Source: Desulfonema magnum
Lineage (GTDB): Bacteria; Desulfobacterota; Desulfobacteria; Desulfobacterales; 4be13
Length of the DNA: 64,000 bases
Direction: 5' to 3'
NCBI RefSeq assembly: GCF_017377395.1
Contig: NZ_CP061800.1
Span: 5,353,633-5,417,632 of the forward strand
The notes beneath the pieces are model-generated. The model did no database searches. It saw only the letters and a program-made list of their open reading frames with translations, and was not told the origin of the DNA. The stretch's first letter is position 1. Every line of letters starts with the position of its first letter. The position numbers and the translations under genes were made by a program. Of the stretch, positions 54,208 through 63,554 are shown one piece after another.

Positions 54208-55281
54208 TTATTCAGGTATATTTGGTATGGTGGTATATTGTCCTTTATAGTTTTTAAGTCTGTATTCCTTTTCTGTTTTTTCCATGATGTAGTAATCCGG
54301 CATGAGCGGAATTTTTCCGATATTTGTCGCAATAACATACATGGGCTGGGCAAGGCCCGTGGTATGGCCCCGAAGCGCGTCCCGTATCAGTTCGGCTCCT
54401 TTTTCAACTGATGTGCGAAAATGATCAATTCCGGGAGCAGGTTCGCAATAAAACACATAATAAGGCCGGATGCGAACCGACAAAAGCTTCTGATGGAGCG
54501 TTCTGAAAGTTTCCACATCATCATTAATCCCTTTTAGCAAAACCGCCTGATTGCCCACATTGACGCCGCAGGAAAGCAGATCATAGACCGCCCTGGCTGT
54601 TCTCTCTGTAATTTCTTTGGGATGATTGCACTGGGTATTCACCCATATGGGAACACGGTGATATCCTTTCAGGACTTTTTTGAGACCCTCGGTAATCCGA
54701 TGCGGCAGCACAATCGGTGTTCGGGTGCCAAACCGGATCATTTGTATGTGAGGAATTTCCCGCAGTTTGGCGATAATATATTCTATTTTGTCGTCCGAAA
54801 GAATAAAGGGATCCCCGCCTGTCACCAGAACATCACGGATTTCCTTATGTTCGCTGATCCACTGGATCCCTTCATCAACATCCATGCGGAGTTTAAGATC
54901 ACGGTCCACCACAAGTTCCTTACGAAAACAATGGCGACAGTAGTTTGCGCAGACATCTGTCACGGTAAAAGCAATACGATCATAATACTGCCTGGCAATG
55001 CTGTCAGGCCGGACCTCGTCGGTATCACGGTTTTCTTTCCAGATCAGATAGTCGGAAATCCCGTAATGATTCTCTTTTTCCTTTAAAGAGGGAATCACCT
55101 GTTTTCTTATGGGACAGGTTGCATCATCAGGATCCATCAGAGAAGCAAAATAGGGCGTGGTTCCCCATTTTGTGTTCAGTGTTGTAATGGCTTTTTCCTC
55201 TTCCGGAGTGATGCTGATATATGCTTTCAGCTTTTCAAGCGTGCTGACACTGTTTCGGAGTTGTTCGATCCATTCTTCCAT
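54208..55281 (-). CDS. KamA-family radical SAM aminomutase
   Basis: 357 residues. Cluster motif CANYCRHCF (C111, C115, C118), then DVLVTGGDPFILSDDKIEYI and IRFGTRTPIVLPHRIT, VWVNTQCNHP-like IWVNTQCNHPKEITERTARA, and KGINDDVETFRTLHQKL. The C-terminal NIGKIPLMPDYYI carries a Lys in the place of the PLP-binding one. Probable lysine 2,3-aminomutase-like or EpmB-like activity; beta-lysine is a compatible solute precursor in halotolerant anaerobes, but the substrate is unproven. It is oriented against the surrounding exopolysaccharide genes. Confidence 0.85.
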   Translation of the reverse strand: MEEWIEQLRNSVSTLEKLKAYISITPEEEKAITTLNTKWGTTPYFASLMDPDDATCPIRKQVIPSLKEKENHYGISDYLIWKENRDTDEVRPDSIARQYYDRIAFTVTDVCANYCRHCFRKELVVDRDLKLRMDVDEGIQWISEHKEIRDVLVTGGDPFILSDDKIEYIIAKLREIPHIQMIRFGTRTPIVLPHRITEGLKKVLKGYHRVPIWVNTQCNHPKEITERTARAVYDLLSCGVNVGNQAVLLKGINDDVETFRTLHQKLLSVRIRPYYVFYCEPAPGIDHFRTSVEKGAELIRDALRGHTTGLAQPMYVIATNIGKIPLMPDYYIMEKTEKEYRLKNYKGQYTTIPNIPE

Positions 55282-56081
55282 AATATTCTCCTTTTTCCAG
55301 ATATCGTAAAACTCGCCGGAATCCTGCGTGTTATGAGCGCATTGCCGGCTTTTTTAAATATTTTATTATAAGAGGCAGCCTCTTCTCTGTCAAACGGGGT
55401 TATCTGCCGAACAGGGGTTGCAGCCCGTCTGAAATTTGCATAGGCGAACGGATCTGCTGCATGAGCAAATAAATCTGACAGGTGAAAAAATTTGGAAAAT
55501 CCGAAATCATGCCGGACAATTTGAAAAATTGTCCGGGAAACAATTTGAAAAATTGTTTTACATCTGAACAAGCTGTCAGAATTTATCAGGTCGTGTTAGC
55601 GCTCCTGGTCAGACTGAATGTTTCGGACAAGCAACAGCTTATTTTCACAATAAAAAAATCCTCAGATAAATTTTATGCCAAGATAAATCTGAATCGGACT
55701 ACTATAAAATAGAAAACAAGTCAATAAGGACATTATTGCAAAAAATTATTTCAGTAAAAACCAACATCAGATGACATATTTTAAAATTTTTTATTGCAAT
55801 AAAATTAAATTTCATATAGAAAAAAAAGTTTATTAAACAGACATAAGGAAGCATGTCCACCCTCCGCTGATCTTCAAGAATAATAACGAAATGAAAGAAT
55901 CTGAAGAGGTTTGTGTATTTTTAATATGCAACGGCTCGGACAGTTTTTCAAAATTAAGTGTATGTCAGAATATAACATCCTGAAATCAGAGGAATTAAAT
56001 TCTTCAGAGCGGAATAAACAAAACCTGGAAAAACAATTGATTATATACTGCTCACTGGCATAAATTGCACTTTCTGAAAAT

Positions 56082-56163
56082 CGGATTCCTGCTTTCGCAG
56101 GAATAACAGTTCGATATATCTCTGAAATAACAGAGAATATCATTCCTGCGAAAGCAGGAATCT
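56082..56163. repeat. attcctgctttcgcaggaat pair, family D copy 3
   Basis: Inverted pair with arms tcggattcctgctttcgcag and its complement, about 40 bp apart. Same element type as at 26917 and 27214. Confidence 0.8.
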
Positions 56164-56232
56164 GCACCGCTGGAAGCTCAGTTTATGGCTGTGACAAGCA
56201 TAAAAACTATCCGAACCATTGATCATAATAAA

Positions 56233-56324
56233 CGCTCATGAAAAAGCCGGGTTTTTCGCCCCGGGGTTATGAAAATGTTTTCAGATAAAAAACCCGGCTT
56301 TTCAAAATGTATTTTCACGGTAAA
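56233..56324. repeat. Dispersed palindromic repeat, family A, copy 3
   Basis: Begins cgctcatgaaaaagccgggt, ends attttcacggtaaa. Closest to the copies at 9088 and 11682. Confidence 0.85.
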
Positions 56325-56397
56325 GATAGGGTAAAAATCACTGCTCATGGTGGTTTGCTTTCCTTCAATAAAATTTGTTCCGGAGGTGTTTGATTAA

Positions 56398-57519
56398 ATG
56401 ATGATACAACGCGGGCCGCGTCGGTGCGGCCGAGTTTCCGGTTATCTGGTCACTTATAAATTTTTTTACCGGGTATGGAATCTCATTCTTTTAATTCCTG
56501 TTTTGTTTGCGGCGCTCCCTGTCATTTCCTTACTATATGTGATATTATTTTTCACCCAGGGGTTTCCGGTTTTTTACAAAGGGCGGCGTCTTGGTAAAGA
56601 TAAAAAACCGTTTGATATGTATAAGTTTCGGACATTGGTTGTTGGCGCGGACAAGCATACAAAAGACTGTGTGCTTCCTGTCCGATCCGGACTTGAGACC
56701 CCTCTGGGAAAATTTCTCAGGGAATCCAGACTCGATGAACTCCCCCAGCTTTTTAATGTTCTGAAAGGTGAGATGAACTTTATCGGTCCGCGGCCGGTAC
56801 GTCCGGAAATTGCAAACAAGGCGGCTGATAAAATAAAAAACTATGATATTCGTTTTTGCGTAACACCGGGCCTGGTGGGATATACACAACTGTTTATGAC
56901 CCACCGCACTCCCAAAAAGATTCGGGCGCGGTTCAATTCCTATTTTTGCCGTCGTAAAGTTATTTTTTGGAAAGAGCCTCTGATTCTGGCCATGACAATC
57001 ATGGGAATGATTCGAAAAATGCGGGTGTTTTTATGGTCACGTTTCTCTGGTTTCATAAAAAAAGAACAATCAGAGAACAGACAGCTAACAGCCCTGACAC
57101 AGAAAGCAGCCCCGTTAAAACCGGATTTCAAAGAAAAAAGATTCTTCCTGTCATATTCGTTAGCTGAAAAAAAGGTTGTCATTGTCTCAATAACTGATCA
57201 CAAATTCACATGCGCCTGTGTATTGTCAGATATAGATGACAACACATTTACATTTTTTTCTTCGATACCGCTGTCCGAAGGGGATAGCAGATTTTTATTA
57301 CAGATGAACATTGCTTCTTCCAAAAAACAGATAAAGGCTTACTGCTTTGGAACTGTTGTAAAAAAAGAGATGATACCCGGGGAATCTGAAAACACGGATG
57401 TAAAAACAGACAATGGTTCAGGCTCAGGTTATTTTTACTGGGTCTGTTACAAACCTGTGAGTGATTTTGATTTTTATAAAATAGACAAATATTTTCTCAA
57501 CAACTCTATTTTGTGTTAG
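56398..57519 (+). CDS. Bacterial sugar transferase (undecaprenyl-phosphate type) with C-terminal extension
   Basis: 373 residues. N-terminal membrane helix (about 22-50, VWNLILLIPVLFAALPVISL), then the catalytic domain of the WcaJ/PssY family: GFPVFYKGRRLGKDKKPFDM, YKFRTLV, RLDELPQLFNVLKGEMNFIG, GPRPVRPE, VTPGLVGYTQL. It loads the first sugar-1-phosphate onto the lipid carrier for polysaccharide synthesis. From about residue 230 a domain of about 140 residues follows (YSLAEKKVVIVSITDHKF, YFYWVCYKPVSDFDFYKIDK) that could be a degenerate PilZ domain without the RxxxR motif; this is uncertain. Start set by CGGAGGTG nine bases upstream. Confidence 0.85.
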   Translation: MMIQRGPRRCGRVSGYLVTYKFFYRVWNLILLIPVLFAALPVISLLYVILFFTQGFPVFYKGRRLGKDKKPFDMYKFRTLVVGADKHTKDCVLPVRSGLETPLGKFLRESRLDELPQLFNVLKGEMNFIGPRPVRPEIANKAADKIKNYDIRFCVTPGLVGYTQLFMTHRTPKKIRARFNSYFCRRKVIFWKEPLILAMTIMGMIRKMRVFLWSRFSGFIKKEQSENRQLTALTQKAAPLKPDFKEKRFFLSYSLAEKKVVIVSITDHKFTCACVLSDIDDNTFTFFSSIPLSEGDSRFLLQMNIASSKKQIKAYCFGTVVKKEMIPGESENTDVKTDNGSGSGYFYWVCYKPVSDFDFYKIDKYFLNNSILC

Positions 57520-57690
57520 ACTGAGGCGTTTTCCGGAGAAATGAATATATCCGTTTCAGACTAGGTCACAGGCCCGTGTGAAGTCATGTGTTTGGTTTTT
57601 GTGGTCTATTCTTTTTCGGAAATTATCTGGGAACTGATTTTAAGGGTGTGTCCCACCTTTTACACAAGGACAGGTTTTATGTGTGAAAGG

Positions 57691-57940
57691 CGGGACACAT
57701 CCGTTTTTTTGCCACGAAGCCGCGAAGACACGAAGTTTCACGAAGTTTTACGAAGTCTCTCTGCGGTTCCTCTGTGTCTTTGCGGCTGATTTTTTCGGAT
57801 AAGAGGTGGGACACACCCGTTTTTTTACCACGAAGCCGCGAAGGCGCAAAGTTTTACGAGGCCTCTTTGTGCTTCCTTTGTGTCTTTGTGGCTTTGTGGC
57901 TAATTTTTTCGGATGTGTAAAAGGTGGGACACACCCGATT
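57691..57940. repeat. Two tandem copies of a ~125-bp repeat
   Basis: Units with gggacacaccc, ccacgaagccgcgaag, tttgtgtctttg(c/t)ggct and aattttttcggat, starting at about 57691 and 57812. Same cacaaagacac-type family as at 15.5-16.0 kb. The 57520-58041 spacer shows nothing else. Confidence 0.75.
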
Positions 57941-58041
57941 TTAACTGAGTGTCGCCAAAAATGGAACACTGGTCCGAATCCTGATTATCGGACTGATGAG
58001 GTGTGTTCTGTTTTGGTTACACTCATTTTTATTTCTGACTT

Positions 58042-59046
58042 ATGCGGATGAAGACATTGAAAACAGCGTTACATATTCTGCTTACCTTTTTTCTTTTTTC
58101 CTGCGGCGGAGGGGGGAAGGACAGACACGCCGTTCCCCTTGTTGAAAATGACAGCGGCCCGGTACCGGAATATTTTCACGAATACCGTCTGATGAGCGGT
58201 GATCTGCTTGATATCATATATAAAATCAACCTGATAAAAACAGATAAATATCGCCTGAACACAGCCGATGTTGTGGAAATACGTTTCCCTTCCATGTCTG
58301 ACCACAACACTCAGCAGGTCATACGGTCCGACGGCATGATCACCCTTCCCTATGTCGGTGATATCAGCGTCATCGGTCTGACCACTCAGGAAGCTGCGGA
58401 AAAATTACGTGAGGCGTATAAGACCGTGCTGCGCTTCCCTGATATCTATTTGCTGCTGAAAGAAGAATCCGGAGCCAGGATCAGAGAACTCAGAAGAGTT
58501 ATTACAAGCTTCTCCCAGGGGCAAACCCGGGTGCTTACGGTTCGGCCCGATGGTGTTATCACATTCCCTCTGATCGGTGATATGTCTGTTGCAGGTAAAA
58601 CCATTCCTGAGGTATCTGAAGCAGTTAATCAGTCCTATAAACAGCAATATCCCGAACTTCAGGCAGATATTATCCTTTCTGAAACAGCGGGTTTTTTTGT
58701 TTATGTATTCGGAGAGGTGGGCCGTCCCGGGGCTTATGAAATGAAACAGTCCATGACACTCATCAAGGCCCTTGCTATGGCAGGCGGACCCAAAGCTTCT
58801 GCAAGGCTGCGTAATGTCGCACTCTCACACCGCAAAGGTTCTGTAATGGAATGCCGTATCATTGATCTGGAAGCCCGTCTTAAAGGAGAAAAAAAATGCG
58901 TGTCTCAGCTACTCAGACCCGATGATATTATTTATGTGCCAAAACGCCCTCTGGCAACAGCGGCCCAGATAGCCAAAGAAATTTCAGGTATTACCTTCTT
59001 CAGAGGTTTTTCGCTGGGGGCTTCGTGGAAACTGGATGACGAGTAA
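58042..59046 (+). CDS. Wza-like polysaccharide export lipoprotein
   Basis: 334 residues. Signal ending ILLTFFLFSCGGG, a good lipobox with Cys20 or so. Polysaccharide export domain (VVEIRFPSMSDHNTQQVIRS, DGMITLPYVGDISVIGLTTQ), a duplicated beta-grasp (RPDGVITFPLIGDMSVAGKT, another of the same pattern), and an SLBB-like C-terminal part (FGEVGRPGAYEMKQSMTLIK, ALAMAGGP). It forms the outer-membrane channel for the polysaccharide with a Wzz partner. Next rightward gene is Wzz 2, after a repeat-filled 340-bp gap. Confidence 0.9.
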   Translation: MRMKTLKTALHILLTFFLFSCGGGGKDRHAVPLVENDSGPVPEYFHEYRLMSGDLLDIIYKINLIKTDKYRLNTADVVEIRFPSMSDHNTQQVIRSDGMITLPYVGDISVIGLTTQEAAEKLREAYKTVLRFPDIYLLLKEESGARIRELRRVITSFSQGQTRVLTVRPDGVITFPLIGDMSVAGKTIPEVSEAVNQSYKQQYPELQADIILSETAGFFVYVFGEVGRPGAYEMKQSMTLIKALAMAGGPKASARLRNVALSHRKGSVMECRIIDLEARLKGEKKCVSQLLRPDDIIYVPKRPLATAAQIAKEISGITFFRGFSLGASWKLDDE

Positions 59047-59076
59047 GTCAGGAGTGCCAAACTTGCAGTTTGGCAA

Positions 59077-59227
59077 TAAGTATCTAACCATAAGTTTTCG
59101 ATATTCGCACGGGAAAGAAACCCGGCTTTTTCCCCGGAATAAGCCGCCGCCCCTGAAGAAAAAAAGCCGGGTTTCTCCGCTGTTCGCGGAAAAAAAGATG
59201 TATAAAAAACTTTTGATCGGGTACTTA
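59077..59227. repeat. Dispersed palindromic repeat, family B, copy 3
   Basis: About 151 bp starting taagtatctaaccataagtt and ending ttttgatcgggtactta, with the GAAACCCGGCTTTTT / AAAAAGCCGGGTTTC core. Copies at 36030 and 52098. Confidence 0.85.
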
Positions 59228-59263
59228 TCTCCGAATATCGCGGTTCTCCCGGAAACCGGGGCG

Positions 59264-59376
59264 CTTCTTTCAAACTGCAAGTTCGGCAGTCCGGAGTGTG
59301 CGTTTCTGCCAAACTGCAAGTTCGGCAGTCCGGAGTGTGCGTTTCTGCCAAACTGCAAGTTCGGCACTCCGGAACA
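59264..59376. repeat. Three direct copies of a 38-bp repeat
   Basis: caaactgcaagttcggcagt plus ccggagtgtgcgtttctgc, three times (third copy cut at ccggaacatc). The same gccaaactgcaagtttggca motif occurs singly at 33878, 41750 and 59052. Confidence 0.85.
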
Positions 59377-59387
59377 TCGTAATAAAT

Positions 59388-60974
59388 ATGAAACAAAATC
59401 CCATGAAAAGTTTTTCAGAATGGATGGAAATACTGCTGACAGCTTTTTTCCCCCGGCTTCATCTGATCATCTGTGTCCCGCTCCTTTGCGGCTTATGTAT
59501 GGCAGCTGTATGTTTGTCCCTGCCGTCTGTTTATCAGGGAAAATTTTCCTTGCTGATAACTGTCCCGGAAGTAGATGAGGCGGCTTTTGGCCCTGATATG
59601 AAAGTTGACGTAACCCCGGGGGTTGTCAAAACAAATCTGATATTAGATGAGATATATATCTTGCAAAGCCATGGGTTACACAAAAATATCGCACAAAACA
59701 TCAAAGATAAGGACGCTTTGATATCGGGCTACTGGCAGACAGTTCTGCCAGGTTTTTTTACATATATTTCAGAAACAAAGGAAAAAATAAAACAACAATT
59801 GGTCTCTTTTCTCAAAAAAGGAGAAGCAGCCGAACCCGTGGCCGAAAATACCCTTGAAACATTTGCCTCATGCATCAGCGAAATGTGCGTGACAGAAACC
59901 CTGAGAGATTCCGATATTATCGAGATCAGGTGCAGGCATCATCATCAGGATTTAATAAAAGCAGTTCTGGACGCCTATCTCAGCGAATACCATAAGCTGA
60001 GAAATACCATCTGGTTTGACAAAGACGCGCCGAACTTTTTTCAAAAGCATTCAGCCAATTATTTTAAGCAATGGCAGGAACATCTTGATGAACTGATGAA
60101 GCTGAAAGAGACGCCTGATATCATTGATCCGGTTCAGGAAAAGGCAAAACTGGAGGATCAACAGATGGGCTATCTGTCTGAAATTCTGAGTCTGAAAACC
60201 CGGGTGAAGGAGCTTAAAAATCAGGCAAAAATATTCAGTGATCTCACGCCGGAGGAAGCCGTCATTTTTACGACCGAAGGCATTGAAAAGGATCCTTTGC
60301 TGAAGGAATTAAAAATGCGGATCGGTGTGGCCATGGCGGACCGGTCCGAACTATTAGGAAATTTCCAGCCAGGAGCCTCCTCAGTTGTAAAACTGAATTA
60401 TCAGATCGCTGACCTGTATGCTGAATATAAAAAACTGACAGCAAATTTTTTTGAAAAGGAAACAGAAAAAAACCGTATCCGGATGAGGGCCTTTTCTTCT
60501 GCTGTGAAAAAAACCGAGGACAGAATATGTGAGCTGAATCAAAGACTTTTTCAGATGGATAAACACAGATACCAGATCAAAATGCTTGAAGAAAAGCTGG
60601 AGCGATATGAAAAACAATATGCTGACTATGAAACAAAAGCCATGAAGATCACTCTTCAGGAGGAACTTAGGAAGACCGTTACGACCATCAAGGTTGTTTC
60701 TCCGCCGTTTGTCAGTGAAAAGCCCGTATGGCCAAAGAAAACAATGCTGGTGATTCTGGCAATAATGCTGAGTTTCTTTTTCACGCTTCTTTTCATCGTG
60801 ATCATGCAGATGATGGATGATTCATTTCATCTGCCCCGGGAAGTGACCCGGGAACTGAATTTGCCGGTACTGGCGTCTTTTCCTGTAAAGCCGTGGCAGA
60901 AAATCATAAGGAACCCCGCGGACAAACCGGGCTTTTTCAAAAAACTCGGTTCTAAAAAAAAGGTTCGGATATGA
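59388..60974 (+). CDS. Wzz-type polysaccharide chain-length determinant 2
   Basis: 528 residues from ATG 59388; the frame reaches back into the direct repeats and gives a senseless Cys/Arg-rich leader there. N-terminal membrane helix (about 25-45, LHLIICVPLLCGLCMAAVCL), a periplasmic domain (VYQGKFSLLITVPEVDE), a long coiled-coil stalk (about 240-440, e.g. EEKLERYEKQYADYETKAMK), VSPPFVSEKPVWPKK Pro-rich tail motif and a C-terminal helix (about 470-495). No kinase domain. Its stop overlaps the Wzy start (ATGA), so they are translated together. Confidence 0.85.
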   Translation: MKQNPMKSFSEWMEILLTAFFPRLHLIICVPLLCGLCMAAVCLSLPSVYQGKFSLLITVPEVDEAAFGPDMKVDVTPGVVKTNLILDEIYILQSHGLHKNIAQNIKDKDALISGYWQTVLPGFFTYISETKEKIKQQLVSFLKKGEAAEPVAENTLETFASCISEMCVTETLRDSDIIEIRCRHHHQDLIKAVLDAYLSEYHKLRNTIWFDKDAPNFFQKHSANYFKQWQEHLDELMKLKETPDIIDPVQEKAKLEDQQMGYLSEILSLKTRVKELKNQAKIFSDLTPEEAVIFTTEGIEKDPLLKELKMRIGVAMADRSELLGNFQPGASSVVKLNYQIADLYAEYKKLTANFFEKETEKNRIRMRAFSSAVKKTEDRICELNQRLFQMDKHRYQIKMLEEKLERYEKQYADYETKAMKITLQEELRKTVTTIKVVSPPFVSEKPVWPKKTMLVILAIMLSFFFTLLFIVIMQMMDDSFHLPREVTRELNLPVLASFPVKPWQKIIRNPADKPGFFKKLGSKKKVRI

Positions 60975-62344
60975 ATGCCAAATTTTCATCTGTTTCTTTC
61001 GCGGTGTTTCTTGCACCGGCAGTCACATTCCTTGTGGTGGCGGCAAGCTTTTTCCAACCTGACAAAGCAATATATGTATTGGCAATTCCGATGGGATTGT
61101 TGCTGATCCTGGCGACATGGCAGGCTCCTCATCTGGTGGCATTGTTCATTGTTGCCCTGATTCCCATGGGAACCTTCGCGGAACTATCCGAAACAATGAG
61201 AAAGATTACCCTTTTCAAACTTCTTTTTTTCTTCCCTTTTTCTGTGCTGGTTTTAGGTCTCGTGTTCAGACGGTTTGAACTGCTCCCCCTGAATACCATG
61301 GACAAATGGATTGTCTGGTGGATCATGGTGAATATCTTTCTTATTTTTTCATCTCTGGACAAGGGCCAGGCTGTGACATTTTGCAGAAGACTTCTCAGCC
61401 TGGCTTTTTTTTATTTCATGCTGACCCGCCTTTTTTATCGTACTGACAGATTTGATATATTAATCCGGACAATTATTCTTTCAACACTCCCTTCGGTTAT
61501 CATCGGATTCGGTGTATATCTCAGCGGGAACAACCTTTTTTTCTCCCGTCAGAATCTTCGTGTCACAGGCGCGTCAGGCATCGGCCCCGGAAGCTACACC
61601 GCCTCCCTTTTTCTCCCCATATGGCTGGCCGTCTCCGTGGCCATGTCCGCCCGTAAGCGCAGCATGAAAATGTATATTTATTATACCTTTGCCATTATTA
61701 TTGCGGCAGTTATTCCGCTGACATTGTCCAGGTCCGGTGCGCTGGTGTTTGCGATCTTATTTTTCCTGGCGATTATTGTATGGCGGAAAAAGCTTACCTC
61801 GTTTCATTATGGCACATTGGTGGCGGGGCTGCTTATCGGAATGATGTTTATCCCCCAGAGTTTCTGGGAACGATCTTCCAGATTAAGCCAGATGGGAGAT
61901 GTGAACATATCAGATGGTTCGCTTTGGCGTCGTATAAATTATCTGGAAGTGGGATTGAACATTGTGAAAGACTATCCGATTTTAGGGGCAGGCCCTGGTA
62001 ATTTTCGGAGGCTTCATGCGGATCCCAGATATCAGAAGGAAATTTCTCTTATCGGAATGGAACGCCTTCCCCACAATATGTACATGCAGGCCATCACCGA
62101 GACAGGGATATTAGGAATAATTTTTTTTACGGGTTTTATCATAAGTATAATCATAACGACATTAGGCGGGCTGGGAGATGAACATATGGACGGCGTGGCA
62201 AGAGGATTACTTCTGGCACTGCTCGGTCTGTTGCTCATGGGCATGTTTTCTCATATCTTGCTGACCAAATATTTCTGGCTGACCTTGTCGCTGATACGGA
62301 TACTTCCGGAGGTGGTCAGATATCATTCTCAGGCTGAGTGCTAA
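60971..62344 (+). CDS. O-antigen ligase/polymerase (Wzy-type) membrane protein
   Basis: 457 residues, about 12 membrane helices. The large periplasmic loop and the Wzy_C signature are visible: PLTLSRSGALVFAILFFLAI followed by the loop with GDVNISDGSLWRRINYLEVG and LGAGPGNFRRLH, PHNMYMQAITETGILGII. This fits polymerases or ligases of surface polysaccharides. Overlaps the Wzz 2 gene by 4 bases. In context it polymerises the repeat units whose length the Wzz proteins control. Confidence 0.87.
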   Translation: MNAKFSSVSFAVFLAPAVTFLVVAASFFQPDKAIYVLAIPMGLLLILATWQAPHLVALFIVALIPMGTFAELSETMRKITLFKLLFFFPFSVLVLGLVFRRFELLPLNTMDKWIVWWIMVNIFLIFSSLDKGQAVTFCRRLLSLAFFYFMLTRLFYRTDRFDILIRTIILSTLPSVIIGFGVYLSGNNLFFSRQNLRVTGASGIGPGSYTASLFLPIWLAVSVAMSARKRSMKMYIYYTFAIIIAAVIPLTLSRSGALVFAILFFLAIIVWRKKLTSFHYGTLVAGLLIGMMFIPQSFWERSSRLSQMGDVNISDGSLWRRINYLEVGLNIVKDYPILGAGPGNFRRLHADPRYQKEISLIGMERLPHNMYMQAITETGILGIIFFTGFIISIIITTLGGLGDEHMDGVARGLLLALLGLLLMGMFSHILLTKYFWLTLSLIRILPEVVRYHSQAEC

Positions 62345-62375
62345 ACTACCTGAATATTTAATACAAAAGTGCTGT

Positions 62376-62491
62376 GTACAGGACAAAAAAGATGAACAAC
62401 AAAGAAACCCGGCTTTTTTCTGACGGGAGAAGGTGTCCCGTCCGGGAAAAAAGCCGGGTTTCTTCCAGCACCGCAAATTTTTGTCCTGTAC
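62376..62491. repeat. Dispersed palindromic repeat, family C
   Basis: Outer arms gtacaggacaaaaaa and tttttgtcctgtac; inner AGAAACCCGGCTTTTTTC / GAAAAAAGCCGGGTTTCT and a central cgggagaaggtgtcccg hairpin. A half copy is at 30359-30400. It lies between the Wzy and sulfotransferase genes. Confidence 0.8.
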
Positions 62492-62515
62492 CCAGACAAA
62501 AGTGAGTACGTTCCA

Positions 62516-63352
62516 ATGGTAAGAAAAATCATTAAACACGCTGTGGCACATCCTGATAAAATTCCGTTGTCCGTCAAGCAGACAGCCAGAAAATTTCTGA
62601 TTCTCACGGGCCGCCTCACTTATTATCTCAGACCCCTGCCGAATTTTATCCTCATCGGCGCTCAGAAATCCGGCACAACATCCTTATACAGTTATCTGAT
62701 ACAGCATCCCCGCATTACCCCGGGTTATAAAAAAGAGGTTCATTTTTTCGATAATCCCGGGCATTTCAGAAAAGGGATGCCTTGGTACAGAGCGCACTTT
62801 CCTGCTGCTTTTACTCAGCCGGGGAGTTTTGTCACCGGAGAAGCGACTCCCTCTTATCTTTGTCATCCGCAGGTTCCGGAGCGGATGTATGAAGCTGTTC
62901 CCGGTGTAAAACTCATTGTATTGCTGAGAAATCCTGTTGACAGAGCATATTCTCAATATCATCACCGGATAAGGCACGGAACTGAAACGCTGCCGTTTGA
63001 ACTGGCTTTGAAAAAAGAGGAACATAGATTTTCCTCTTATCTGGCCAGAGGGATGTATGCGGATCAGTTACAAAGATGGATGTCTATTTTTCTCAGAGAA
63101 CAGTTTCTGATTCTCAGCACTGAGGATTTTTTTCGTAATCCCCGAAAAACGCTTCTGAAAGTCACAGCCTTTTTGGAACTGCCGGACTGGCACCCTGATC
63201 CGAAAATGTTCAAAAAATATAATTCCAGCCATTATTCAGATATGAAGCCTGAGACAAGAAAATATCTTGCGGATTATTTTGCGCCGCATAATGAAAAACT
63301 ATATCGTTATTTGGGTATGGATTTCAAATGGGAGACCGAATTTTTTGAATAA
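62516..63352 (+). CDS. PAPS-dependent sulfotransferase
   Basis: 278 residues. The 5'-phosphosulfate loop is NFILIGAQKSGTTSLYSYL (about 43-61) with the conserved Lys, and the 3'-phosphate motif VLLRNPVDRAYSQYHH (about 135-150) holds the Arg/Ser. It belongs to the heparan-type/carbohydrate sulfotransferase superfamily and would sulfate a surface polysaccharide using PAPS. The placement behind the Wzz/Wzy genes supports sulfated exopolysaccharide, fitting a marine habitat (inference). No signal peptide. Confidence 0.87.
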   Translation: MVRKIIKHAVAHPDKIPLSVKQTARKFLILTGRLTYYLRPLPNFILIGAQKSGTTSLYSYLIQHPRITPGYKKEVHFFDNPGHFRKGMPWYRAHFPAAFTQPGSFVTGEATPSYLCHPQVPERMYEAVPGVKLIVLLRNPVDRAYSQYHHRIRHGTETLPFELALKKEEHRFSSYLARGMYADQLQRWMSIFLREQFLILSTEDFFRNPRKTLLKVTAFLELPDWHPDPKMFKKYNSSHYSDMKPETRKYLADYFAPHNEKLYRYLGMDFKWETEFFE

Positions 63353-63353
63353 T

Positions 63354-63554
63354 GAGATTTTCATAGGCACGATGAAAGGATATCCTGAGAATTACAATCC
63401 CGGCTCAGTCTGGCATTCCACGGACGGAGGAGACCATTGGAATGACATCACCAATGATCTCCAATTGAAAAGAATCAGCGATGTTGTTTATAAAGGCGGC
63501 TATCTTTATGCCGCGACATGGTGCGCCAATGCGTATCGTTTAAAAATCAGGTAA
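63354..63554 (+). pseudogene. C-terminal fragment of a BNR/Asp-box repeat protein
   Basis: EIFIGTMKGYPENYNPGSVW then HSTDGGDHWNDITND: the S-T-D-G-G-x-x-W is an Asp-box. The frame starts immediately after the sulfotransferase stop without a beginning of its own (only Met at 63372 is available) and ends with ANAYRLKIR-stop. It looks like the last third of a beta-propeller domain left after a deletion that joined it to the sulfotransferase gene. Confidence 0.6.

Larger units (their letters stand above)
55282..56397. other. 1.1-kb spacer with repeats
   Basis: AT-rich. No convincing gene: the 76-codon frame at 55482 starts in a caatttgaaaaattgt direct repeat and shows no homologous feature. It contains a family D pair (56082-56163) and family A copy 3 (56233-56324). 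CGGAGGTG at 56381 is the ribosome-binding site of the next gene. Confidence 0.65.

Noticed and set aside
55482..55712. 76-codon frame in the 1.1-kb spacer
   Set aside because: It begins within a direct repeat (NLKNCPGNNLKNC) and has no good ribosome-binding site.
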